49,841 nucleotides of DNA. Source: a bacterium (GTDB lineage Bacteria; Joyebacterota; Joyebacteria; Joyebacterales; Joyebacteraceae). The stretch spans positions 1 through 49,841 of the forward strand of contig JALGWI010000015.1 of the NCBI GenBank assembly GCA_025774245.1, written 5' to 3'. The stretch's first letter is position 1, and the number at the start of each line of letters is the position of its first letter. Below, piece by piece: positions 25,136 through 32,107 of the stretch. The notes beneath the pieces were generated by a model. That model saw only the letters and a program-made list of their open reading frames with translations. It ran no database searches and was not told where the DNA came from. The position numbers were made by a program, and so were the translations under genes.

Positions 25136-25144
25136 GGTCCTCCT

Positions 25145-25471
25145 CTAGCGTCCGAGCTCCGCGATGTCGATCTGGCGCCACTGCCGCGCGAGCTTGTCCC
25201 AACGGTAGCATTTCACCGTATCGACGAACTCGTCGTCCGAGAGGACGTACTCGATCTCGACATCGCTGCCCACGCGCTTCGAGAACGTCGTCTTCTTCTC
25301 GAGGACGACCGGCTTGACCGAGCGCTCGAGCTTCATCCTGCCCGACGCTCCCTCGAACTCGACCGTCTCGACGGTCAGGCGGCGCCCGGGGTACTCCTCG
25401 GTCGTGTGGTCGATGAAACCGAAGACGCGCTCGATCTGATCGACCAGGTTCTCCCACTTGCGCTGGTACAT
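25145..25471 (-). CDS. Small conserved-looking hypothetical protein
   Basis: I do not recognise this 108-residue protein. It begins MYQRKWENLVDQIERVFGF, is charged, lacks a signal peptide or membrane helix, and has alternating beta-like segments (RLTVETVEFEG, KKTTFSKRVGSDVEIEYVLS) followed by a Trp-rich end (CYRWDKLARQWRQIDIAELG). Codon use fits the neighbouring genes and amino acid composition is ordinary, unlike the arginine-rich products of the antisense frames here. It stands alone with hairpins after it and a consensus TATAAT about 110 bases before the ATG. A small single-domain cytoplasmic protein; function unknown. Confidence 0.6.
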   Translation of the reverse strand: MYQRKWENLVDQIERVFGFIDHTTEEYPGRRLTVETVEFEGASGRMKLERSVKPVVLEKKTTFSKRVGSDVEIEYVLSDDEFVDTVKCYRWDKLARQWRQIDIAELGR

Positions 25472-25579
25472 GGCCTCGCGTGCTCCGTCCCTGCTCCTGC
25501 GGGAATCCTGAGCCTCGGCCGGTCGGCCGGCCCCGGAGAGCCCGCGTCCGATTCGCTCGTGCTGCGACTCTACCCCGCG

Positions 25580-25585
25580 ATTATA
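25580..25585 (-). promoter_or_regulatory. Consensus -10 upstream of the hypothetical gene
   Basis: TATAAT on the minus strand (25585-25580), conspicuous in GC-rich DNA. No good -35 is visible at 16-18 bases, so an activator may be needed, or the match is chance. Confidence 0.35.
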
Positions 25586-25708
25586 CCCCGAGACGCGGGG
25601 GCCGCGGAAGCGGGGAAAGCCCGAAGGCGTCTGGAGTTCTCCCCGGGAATCTGGTAGGCTCGTTGGGACAACATCGACACGGGAAGACAACGCGGAGAGA
25701 GAGCGCTC

Positions 25709-26704
25709 GTGGGCAAGAAGAATATACGGAGGATCCTGGTAACGGGATCGGAGGGCCAGATCGGATCGGAGCTCGTCACCGAGCTCAGGGACAGATTCGG
25801 GGCCGGGAACGTCGTCGCGTCCGACCTCAGGACGCCGGACGTAACGGGCGACGCCGCGGCCGGTCCGTTCGAGCGGGTGGACGTGACCGACCGGGAGGGG
25901 TTCGGGAAGGTCCTCCAGCGCTACGAGATCGATACGATCGTCCACATGGCGGCGATCCTCTCGGCCAAGGGCGAGCGCGACCCGGGATTGGCGTGGAACG
26001 TCAACGTGACCGGGCTCCTGAACGCGCTGGAGCTGGCGCGTGACTTCGACCTCGCGCAGGTTCTCTGTCCGAGCTCGATCGCCGTCTTCGGCGCCGGCTG
26101 CCCCCGCGAGAACACCCCCCAGGAGACCGTCCTCATCCCTTCGACGATGTACGGAATCACGAAGGTGGCGGGCGAGCTCCTGTGCGACTACTACGTGAGG
26201 CGCTTCGGCGTCGACGCCAGGGGGCTCCGTTACCCCGGGATCGTCTCGGCCGAGACGCTCCCCGGCGGCGGCACGACGGACTACGCCGTCGAGATGTACT
26301 ACGCGGCCGTCGAGGGAAAGGCGTACCGCTGCTTCGTCCGCGAGGACACCAGGCTCCCTATGATGTACATGCCGGACTGCATCAAGGGCACGATCGATCT
26401 CATGGAGGCCGACTTCGACGGGCTCGTGCACCACGGGAACTTCAACCTGGGGGCGATGAGCTTCTCCGCCGGAGAGCTCGCGGCATCGATCAGGACGGGG
26501 GTCCCCGGCTTCGAGGTGATCTACGATCCCGACTACCGGCAGGAGATCGCGGAGTCGTGGCCCACGTCGATCGACGACTCGGCAGCCCGGCAGGAGTGGG
26601 GCTGGGAGCCGTCGTACGATCTCAGGTCCATGACGAAGGACATGCTCGAGAAGCTCACGGCCCGGCACGCCGAGGGGAACCTGTACAGGGAGCAGCCGGC
26701 GTAG
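25709..26704 (+). CDS. tdh: L-threonine 3-dehydrogenase, short-chain/epimerase type
   Basis: A 331-residue NAD-dependent enzyme of the extended SDR family that oxidises threonine to 2-amino-3-ketobutyrate. The Rossmann motif is TGSEGQIG (11-18), the catalytic pair is in MYGITKVAG (YxxxK), and the segments RYPGIVSAETLPGGGTTDYA, RLPMMYMPD and SWPTSIDDSAARQEWGW are typical of the epimerase-like Tdh and not of sugar epimerases. GTG start with a purine-rich GGAGAGAGAG upstream. It converges with kbl, whose product uses its product, so the pair converts threonine to glycine plus acetyl-CoA. Confidence 0.92.
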   Translation: MGKKNIRRILVTGSEGQIGSELVTELRDRFGAGNVVASDLRTPDVTGDAAAGPFERVDVTDREGFGKVLQRYEIDTIVHMAAILSAKGERDPGLAWNVNVTGLLNALELARDFDLAQVLCPSSIAVFGAGCPRENTPQETVLIPSTMYGITKVAGELLCDYYVRRFGVDARGLRYPGIVSAETLPGGGTTDYAVEMYYAAVEGKAYRCFVREDTRLPMMYMPDCIKGTIDLMEADFDGLVHHGNFNLGAMSFSAGELAASIRTGVPGFEVIYDPDYRQEIAESWPTSIDDSAARQEWGWEPSYDLRSMTKDMLEKLTARHAEGNLYREQPA

Positions 26705-26750
26705 GGGGCAGCCGGCGCAGGGGCCGCGGCCCCATCGAGTCAGCACATGC

Positions 26751-26781
26751 ACGAGGGGCCGAGCATCGCGCGGCCCCTCGT
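26751..26781. terminator. Bidirectional hairpin between tdh and kbl
   Basis: ACGAGGGGCCG (26751-26761) and CGGCCCCTCGT (26771-26781), a perfect 11-bp stem with a nine-base loop, sit between the convergent genes. The plus-strand tail is TTACGTTCG. Confidence 0.65.
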
Positions 26782-26851
26782 TTACGTTCGCACGTCCGGC
26801 AGGGTCGGCAGTGGGCGTGGCGGGCGTGCCCAGGCGCGCCGGCCCCACCTC

Positions 26852-28099
26852 CTACGTGCCGTACTTCTCGATGATCCCCTTCTTGTCGAGACCGAGGATG
26901 CCGTACTTCTCCCCCACCTTGCGGAATGCGGCGACGCACTTGTCGATGTGCTCCTTCTCGTGCGCGGCCGATAGCTGCACGCGGATCCTCGCTGCTCCCG
27001 CGGGAACGACCGGGAAGAAGAACCCGATCACGTAGATCCCCTCGGCGTACATGTCGCGGGCCATGTCGTTCGCGAGCTTCGCGTTGTAGAGCATGACCGG
27101 GACGATCGGCGTCGCGCCCTCGCGGACGCTGAGGCCGGCCTTCGTGATCCCCTCGCGGAAGTACTTCGTGTTCGCCTCGAGCTTGTCGCGCCGCTCCGTC
27201 GTCTGCGACAGGAGCTCGATCACCCTGATCGTCGCCGACACGATGACGGGCGCGAGCGAGTTCGAGAAGAGGTACGGCCGCGCCTTCTGGCGGCACAGCT
27301 CGACCAGCTCCCGGCGACCCGAGACGCAGCCGCCGGACGCGCCACCGAGCGCCTTCCCGAACGTCGTCGTGATGAGATCGATCCGGTCGATGACGTTGAA
27401 GTGCTCGTGCACGCCCCGCCCCTTCTTGCCGATGAATCCGGTCGCGTGCGAGTCGTCGACCAGGACCATCGCGTCGTACTCGTCGGCGAGGTCGCACATC
27501 TCGTCCAGCGGACAGAGGTCGCCGTCCATCGAGAAGACGCCGTCCGTGACGATGAGGCGCTGCCGTTTGTCGCTGTGCAGCTCGAGCTTCTTTCTGAGAT
27601 GCTTCATGTCCATGTGCTTGAACGTGTCGTACCCGGCCGAGCACAGGCGGATGCCGTCGACGAGGGACGCGTGGATCAGCCGGTCGGCGATGATCACGTC
27701 CTCGGCGTCGAGGATCGCCTCGAAGACGCCGGCGTTCGCGTCCATGCACGAGGGGAAGAGCAGCGTGTCCTCCATCCCGAGGAACTCGGACACCTTGTCC
27801 TGCAGCTCCCGGTGGATGTCCTGCGTCCCGCAGATGAAGCGGACCGAGCTCATCCCGTACCCGCGCTCCTCGAGCCCGTCGTGCGCGGCCTTGATGACGT
27901 CCGGGTGGCTCGACAGCCCGAGGTAGTTGTTGGCGCAGAAGTTCAGCACCTTCTCGCGGGAAGAGCCCTCCGGAAACTCGACCTCGATCTCCGCATCCTG
28001 CGGCGACCAGATGAACCGCTTCTCCTTGTAGAGCCCCTTCTCCTTGATCGCTTCGATCTCGCCCGCGAAGAGCCGGCGGGTCTTGTCGGAATAGGCCAT
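26852..28099 (-). CDS. kbl: 2-amino-3-ketobutyrate CoA ligase (glycine C-acetyltransferase)
   Basis: A 415-residue PLP enzyme of the alpha-oxoamine synthase family. NFCANNYLGLSSHPD, SVRFICGTQDIHRELQ, VLVDDSHATGF and TTTFGKALGGASGG (PLP lysine) closely follow E. coli Kbl, rather than BioF, HemA or serine palmitoyltransferase. Usual length is about 400. It cleaves 2-amino-3-ketobutyrate with CoA to glycine and acetyl-CoA. I chose ATG 28099 with GAGGAG nine bases upstream over TTG 28105. Its own operon neighbours are an acyl carrier protein (25 bases upstream), an AMP-forming ligase and AcpS, an uncommon setting that raises the question of an acyl-ACP partner. Confidence 0.92.
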   Translation of the reverse strand: MAYSDKTRRLFAGEIEAIKEKGLYKEKRFIWSPQDAEIEVEFPEGSSREKVLNFCANNYLGLSSHPDVIKAAHDGLEERGYGMSSVRFICGTQDIHRELQDKVSEFLGMEDTLLFPSCMDANAGVFEAILDAEDVIIADRLIHASLVDGIRLCSAGYDTFKHMDMKHLRKKLELHSDKRQRLIVTDGVFSMDGDLCPLDEMCDLADEYDAMVLVDDSHATGFIGKKGRGVHEHFNVIDRIDLITTTFGKALGGASGGCVSGRRELVELCRQKARPYLFSNSLAPVIVSATIRVIELLSQTTERRDKLEANTKYFREGITKAGLSVREGATPIVPVMLYNAKLANDMARDMYAEGIYVIGFFFPVVPAGAARIRVQLSAAHEKEHIDKCVAAFRKVGEKYGILGLDKKGIIEKYGT

Positions 28100-28124
28100 G
28101 GGCAATGCTCCTCGAGCGGGTCGG

Positions 28125-28373
28125 TCAGCTCGTGTGCTTCGAGACGAGGGCGACGATCGAGTTTACGGTGTCGAAGGCTTCCGGAGTCGCCTCGTCGTCC
28201 GGGAGCTTCACTTCGTACTTCCTCTCGAGAAACGCCTTCAAGGACACCATCGAGAAGCTGTCGACGATCCCCGAGGAGATGAGCGGCGTGTCGAACGCCA
28301 CCTCGATGTCGTCGTCCTCGTCGACGTACTCGTCGATCACGTACTCGAGTACTGCCTCTTTCATCTCTTCCAT
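28125..28373 (-). CDS. Acyl carrier protein
   Basis: An 82-residue acidic helical carrier. The phosphopantetheine attachment serine is S39 in SGIVDSFSM; most fatty-acid ACPs read DSL here, so this is a specialised carrier rather than the housekeeping AcpP. The length and helix pattern (KAFLERKYEVKLPDDEATPEAFDTVNS) fit the family. It lies between an acyl/acetyl-CoA-synthetase-like ligase (upstream by about 100 bases) and kbl (25 bases downstream), and a holo-ACP synthase gene heads the operon. Probable flow: AcpS arms the carrier, the ligase loads it, and Kbl or another enzyme uses the thioester. Confidence 0.88.
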   Translation of the reverse strand: MEEMKEAVLEYVIDEYVDEDDDIEVAFDTPLISSGIVDSFSMVSLKAFLERKYEVKLPDDEATPEAFDTVNSIVALVSKHTS

Positions 28374-28476
28374 GACGGTCCCTTCCTTCGTTCGGGAGCC
28401 GCGCCGGAGACTCCGGAGCGGCCCGCCCGCGTTCTCCCTGGCCGTTCGTCCCAGTCGTTCGTCCCAGTCGTTCTCG

Positions 28477-30222
28477 CTAGTCGTCTTCCAGCGTGGAGAG
28501 GTCGCCGACCTCCTCGCCCCACTCGATCGCCCGGAGGTAACGCCTCAGGATCTTCCCGGAGCGCGTCTTCGGGAGCTTGTCCATGTACTCGATCTCCTGC
28601 GGCATCGCGAGCGGCGACAACTTCTTGCGGATGAAGTTCATGACGTTGAGCTCGAGGTCGCCCGACGCCTCGTACCCGGGGTTCAGGGTGACGAACGCCT
28701 TCACGACCTCCATGTTCACCTTGTCCGGCTTCCCGATCGCGGCCGCTTCCGCGATCGCCTCGTGCTCGACGAGCGCCGACTCGATCTCGAACGGGCCGAC
28801 GAGGTGGCCGCCCGTGTTGATCACGTCGTCGTCCCTGCCGACAAACCAGTAGTAGCCGTCGGCGTCGATGCTCGACCGGTCGCCGGAGACGTACCAGAGA
28901 TCGGGGTTCGCGCGAAGCTCGTCGGGCGCCGCGCCATCGGGAGCGCCGGCGAACTTGCCGCGGTAGACGTCCGGCTGGTTCCGGTACTCCCGGAACATCG
29001 AAGGCCAGCCCGGCCGGAACGCGATGAGCCCGACGTTCCCGGGTTCCTCGATCGGCTCGTGCGTCTTGAGATCGAGCACGGCGGCGGTGATGCCGGGAAA
29101 CGGCTTCCCCATCGATCCCGGCCTGATCGTCATGCCGGGGTAGTTCGAGATCATGATGGAGCCCGTCTCCGTCTGCCAGAAGGTGTCGAGGAACGGGAGG
29201 CCGTACGTCTTCTCGCTCCAGACCACCGCCTCGGCGTTCAGGGGCTCTCCGACCGACGCCAGGTGCCGGAGCGACGAGAGGTCGTAGCCCCGGGCGACCT
29301 CCTCCCCGTCCCGCATGAGCGACCGGATCGCCGTCGGGGCGGAGTACCAGACCGTGACGCGGTTGTCCTGGATGAACTGGTACCACCGGGAGGACGTGAA
29401 GCCGGAGTCGAGCACGCACTGGGTGATCCCGAGCGCCCAGGGGCCGATGATCCCGTAACTCGTGCCGGTCACCCAGCCGGGATCGGCGGTGCACCAGTAG
29501 ACGTCGTCGTCGCGGAGGTCGAGCACCCACGACGTCGTGAGGACCTGTCCCCAGATCGAGCCGTGCACGTGCTGCGCGCCCTTGGGCTGCCCGGTCGTCC
29601 CGGAGGTGTAGTGGAGCACCGACGGCGTCTCGGGACCGGAACGGTAGACGTCGAACTCCTCGACCGGAGGAGCGCTCTCGACGTCGAAGAAGACCTCACC
29701 GTCCTTGAGTTTCTCCGGATTGCCCTGAACCACGATGACGTGCGTGAGCTCGGGCAGCCTCTCCATGATCTTCCGCACCTTCTTCACGTGCTTCTGCGTC
29801 GTCAGGATGGCCTTCGTGCCGGCGCTCGCGAGGCGCACCTCGAGCGACTCGTCGCCGAATGCGCAGAAGAGCGGCTGGGCGATCCCGCCCATCTTGAGGA
29901 CGCCGAGGAACGAGAAGTAGAGGCTCGGGATCTTGTCCATGAAGAGGCAGACCCGGTCGCCGGGCGCCACGCCCTGGTCGACCAGAAACTGCGCGAAGCC
30001 GTTCGAGCGGACCTTGAGGTCGCGGAACGTGTACGTGCTCTTCCTGTCGCCGAAGCCCTCCCAGATGAGCGCGACCTTGTCGGCGTGGCCGCGCGCGCAG
30101 ATCCGGTCGGAGCAGATCGCGCCGATGTTGAGGAGCTCGTCGTCGCTCCACGAGAGAACCTCCCGGGCGATGCCCCAGTCGAAGTTCTCGAGTCGCTCCT
30201 CGTAGGATCCGATGTTGCTCAA
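28477..30222 (-). CDS. AMP-forming acyl-CoA/acetyl-CoA synthetase-like ligase
   Basis: A 581-residue adenylate-forming enzyme (ANL superfamily). The ATP loop is YTSGTTGQPKG, the A5-type motif is FWQTETGSIM, the hinge/ribose motif YVSGDRSSIDADGYYWFVGR, and the C-terminal catalytic lysine is in PKTRSGKILRR. It resembles acetyl/propionyl-CoA synthetases of 570-660 residues but the N-terminus is short. The start is TTG 30222 with AAAGGGG five bases upstream, giving MSNIGSYEERL; frames reaching further upstream overlap acpS. Acyl preference is unknown. Position next to an ACP suggests it may acylate that carrier as well as, or instead of, CoA. Confidence 0.85.
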   Translation of the reverse strand: MSNIGSYEERLENFDWGIAREVLSWSDDELLNIGAICSDRICARGHADKVALIWEGFGDRKSTYTFRDLKVRSNGFAQFLVDQGVAPGDRVCLFMDKIPSLYFSFLGVLKMGGIAQPLFCAFGDESLEVRLASAGTKAILTTQKHVKKVRKIMERLPELTHVIVVQGNPEKLKDGEVFFDVESAPPVEEFDVYRSGPETPSVLHYTSGTTGQPKGAQHVHGSIWGQVLTTSWVLDLRDDDVYWCTADPGWVTGTSYGIIGPWALGITQCVLDSGFTSSRWYQFIQDNRVTVWYSAPTAIRSLMRDGEEVARGYDLSSLRHLASVGEPLNAEAVVWSEKTYGLPFLDTFWQTETGSIMISNYPGMTIRPGSMGKPFPGITAAVLDLKTHEPIEEPGNVGLIAFRPGWPSMFREYRNQPDVYRGKFAGAPDGAAPDELRANPDLWYVSGDRSSIDADGYYWFVGRDDDVINTGGHLVGPFEIESALVEHEAIAEAAAIGKPDKVNMEVVKAFVTLNPGYEASGDLELNVMNFIRKKLSPLAMPQEIEYMDKLPKTRSGKILRRYLRAIEWGEEVGDLSTLEDD

Positions 30223-30257
30223 CGCTACCCCTTTCTCGCTGTCGTGGGCGGATCTCG

Positions 30258-30671
30258 TCACCTCGCTCCTCCTCGGTCGTGCTCCGGGCTCTCCGGACCG
30301 TCCCGGGATTCGAGGACGACGACGGCCACCGCGCTCCGCTTCGAGTGGGCGATCGAGAGCCGACAGGAGGTCGCGCCGCGCTCCCGCAGGACCTCGAGCG
30401 CGCGCCCGGTGAGACGGAGGTCGAGCCCACCTGCGTCGTCCCTCACGATCTCGAGGTCGGTCCAAGCGAGCCCCTGCGAGAGGCCCGTTCCGAGGGCCTT
30501 CACGGCGGCTTCCTTCGCGGCGAACCGGGCCGCGTAGCTCTCCCACGGGCGGGCCCGCGACGACGCGTAGCCGATCTCGTCTGGGAGAAACAGCTCCTGG
30601 ACGAGGTCGTCGGTCAGACGGTCGCGGAAATCCTCGATGTCGACGATGTCGATCCCCACTCCGACGATCAA
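30258..30671 (-). CDS. acpS: Holo-[acyl-carrier-protein] synthase
   Basis: A 137-residue 4'-phosphopantetheinyl transferase that moves phosphopantetheine from CoA to the ACP serine. Magnesium ligands are D8 in VGVGIDIVDI and E54 in ARFAAKEAAVKALGTG. The length fits the trimeric AcpS type. Start TTG with GGAGG six bases upstream. It is the first gene of the operon acpS-ligase-acp-kbl and has its own good promoter. It could be the sole AcpS of the genome or a dedicated one for the downstream carrier. Confidence 0.93.
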   Translation of the reverse strand: MIVGVGIDIVDIEDFRDRLTDDLVQELFLPDEIGYASSRARPWESYAARFAAKEAAVKALGTGLSQGLAWTDLEIVRDDAGGLDLRLTGRALEVLRERGATSCRLSIAHSKRSAVAVVVLESRDGPESPEHDRGGAR

Positions 30672-30713
30672 CGCACCCCTCCGCCGGGAACCCTGCTACG
30701 AACTGGTCGGAGT

Positions 30714-30742
30714 ATTCTACCGTGTGCGCCGCCCCCGGTCAA
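30714..30742 (-). promoter_or_regulatory. Sigma-70 promoter of the acpS operon
   Basis: On the minus strand TTGACC (30742-30737), 17 bases, TAGAAT (30719-30714). Transcription would start about 30707, some 36 bases before the TTG start codon. Confidence 0.7.
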
Positions 30743-30820
30743 CGCCGGCCCTCCCCCGCAGCGCGGCCCGCCCGCAGCGCCCGGCCGGCCGCGAGCCCCC
30801 GCCCGCGGGCGCCGAACGGC

Positions 30821-30850
30821 GAGAGGCCGGGGCGCTTGCCCCGGCCTCTC
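30821..30850 (-). terminator. 13-bp hairpin after the lamin-tail gene
   Basis: GAGAGGCCGGGGC (30821-30833) and its exact complement (30838-30850) with a four-base loop lie about 95 bases after the stop at 30943. No U tract on the minus strand, so the terminator call depends on stem stability. Confidence 0.55.
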
Positions 30851-30942
30851 CCGCTCCGCTGGGTCCTGTCCGGACGGCCGCCCCGTCGGGCGGTCCGAGG
30901 GCCCCGGGGGCGTCCGCGAGCAGCCGCCCCCGGCCGGTCTCC

Positions 30943-31734
30943 CTATCGATAGAGCCCCTTGATCGTCCCCCAGCTCACGGGCCTGCTCGTGACCGACGCC
31001 CAGCAGTCGGTCGGCCACGACGGGATGTTCGTCTCGCCCGGCGACGGGATCATCATGAACCAGTCTTCGGCGCTCGAGTCGTTGCCATCGACGCCGCCGG
31101 GGCACCTCCCGATCGAGTTCCCCTGCGGGATGCCCTCCGCGAACGCCGGATCGGTGCAGACGGTCCACGCGATCGGGACGGGGTCTCCGACGCTTGCCCA
31201 GTTGACGCCGTCGACGATGCTCGAGCAGTCGATGGCCGCCGTCGTGTCGGTCCCCGTGGCGAGGAGGATGCCGTCGCCCACGTTCGCGAGCGCGATGTCG
31301 ATGTCGGACCCGGCGCAGTGGATCAGGTTCGGGACGTCGGGGTTGTCGTTGTCGTCCGAGGGGTGGACGAACTCCCAGTCGGCGTTCGAGAGATCGGGCT
31401 CGATCTCCCCCTCAACGGCGTCTACGGCGATGAGGACGATCTCGTCCGGCCAGATCGGGTGCTCGTACCCGCCGTGCTGCCCCGGGAACCGGAACACCGC
31501 CTCCGGCATGCCGTCTTCCCCCTCGTCGGTGATGACCGCGCCGTCGAGGAACGCGACCGTCCCTCCGGCGTTCACGAGCTCGACGTACTCGTTGTGCGCA
31601 TCGAAGCCCGGCACGTAGTAGTGGATCTCGTTGAAAACGACCTTGTTCCAGACCTCGAGCCCCGACGCCGATCCGGAGGCGCCCAGGAGGACCCCGGACG
31701 CCACGATCCCGTGAAGCAGGAACACCCTTCCCAT
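30943..31734 (-). CDS. Secreted lamin-tail-domain protein
   Basis: A 263-residue exported protein. Signal peptide at 1-25 (MGRVFLLHGIVASGVLLGAS, then GSASG). The mature part matches the lamin tail domain plan: VVFNEIHYY near the N-terminus, NEYVELVNAGGTVAFLDG, then a beta-rich immunoglobulin-like body with several cysteines (HCAGSD, DCSSI, VCTDP, RCPGG, DCWAS). GNSIGRCPGGVDGND resembles the sentence-like end of many lamin-tail proteins. It ends in SWGTIKGLYR, perhaps a sorting tail. ATG with GGGGAGG seven bases upstream. Function is unknown; surface or extracellular attachment is likely. Confidence 0.75.
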   Translation of the reverse strand: MGRVFLLHGIVASGVLLGASGSASGLEVWNKVVFNEIHYYVPGFDAHNEYVELVNAGGTVAFLDGAVITDEGEDGMPEAVFRFPGQHGGYEHPIWPDEIVLIAVDAVEGEIEPDLSNADWEFVHPSDDNDNPDVPNLIHCAGSDIDIALANVGDGILLATGTDTTAAIDCSSIVDGVNWASVGDPVPIAWTVCTDPAFAEGIPQGNSIGRCPGGVDGNDSSAEDWFMMIPSPGETNIPSWPTDCWASVTSRPVSWGTIKGLYR

Positions 31735-31969
31735 CACCGCACCTCCCCTCGTTCGTCGCCCCGCGGTGACGCCCGCGCAGCCGCTCGCGGGCGCCGTCGT
31801 CCTTCCGTGTTGCACCCCCCGGGCCAGGTGACGCCCGCCGGCCGCAAGCTCCCGCTCCCCCGTCAGTTGCCGCAACATTCGCGACCGGACCGCCGCTTGC
31901 ACCGTCAACGGCGTGGACACTCTCGAGGGAGCGCCCGTCGCCGGATGGGTGCGCAAAGGCCCGGCGGGT

Positions 31970-31985
31970 GGGGCCGTACGGCCCC
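31970..31985. repeat. 16-bp perfect palindrome in the divergent intergenic region
   Basis: GGGGCCGTACGGCCCC lies between the divergent lamin-tail and beta-propeller genes (31735-32107), which otherwise hold only a TAGAAT (32030-32035) with no clear -35. It could be an operator; in DNA this GC-rich chance is possible. Confidence 0.35.
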
Positions 31986-32107
31986 GACACCGTCCGGGCT
32001 TGGTCCTCGCGATTCCTGACAGGCCGGGTTAGAATAGAAGAGTGCGCTACCGGACGCGCACGGTGAGATCTCCCCCTCTGGAACCACACTCGGAAGGAAC
32101 GTCTCGC

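Noticed and set aside
25709-30671. Sphingolipid-type cluster (oxoamine synthase, ACP, acyl ligase, epimerase-like reductase)
   Set aside because: The gene set is reminiscent, but the oxoamine synthase motifs fit Kbl and the SDR motifs fit threonine dehydrogenase rather than serine palmitoyltransferase and ceramide reductase. The ACP link is kept as a separate finding.
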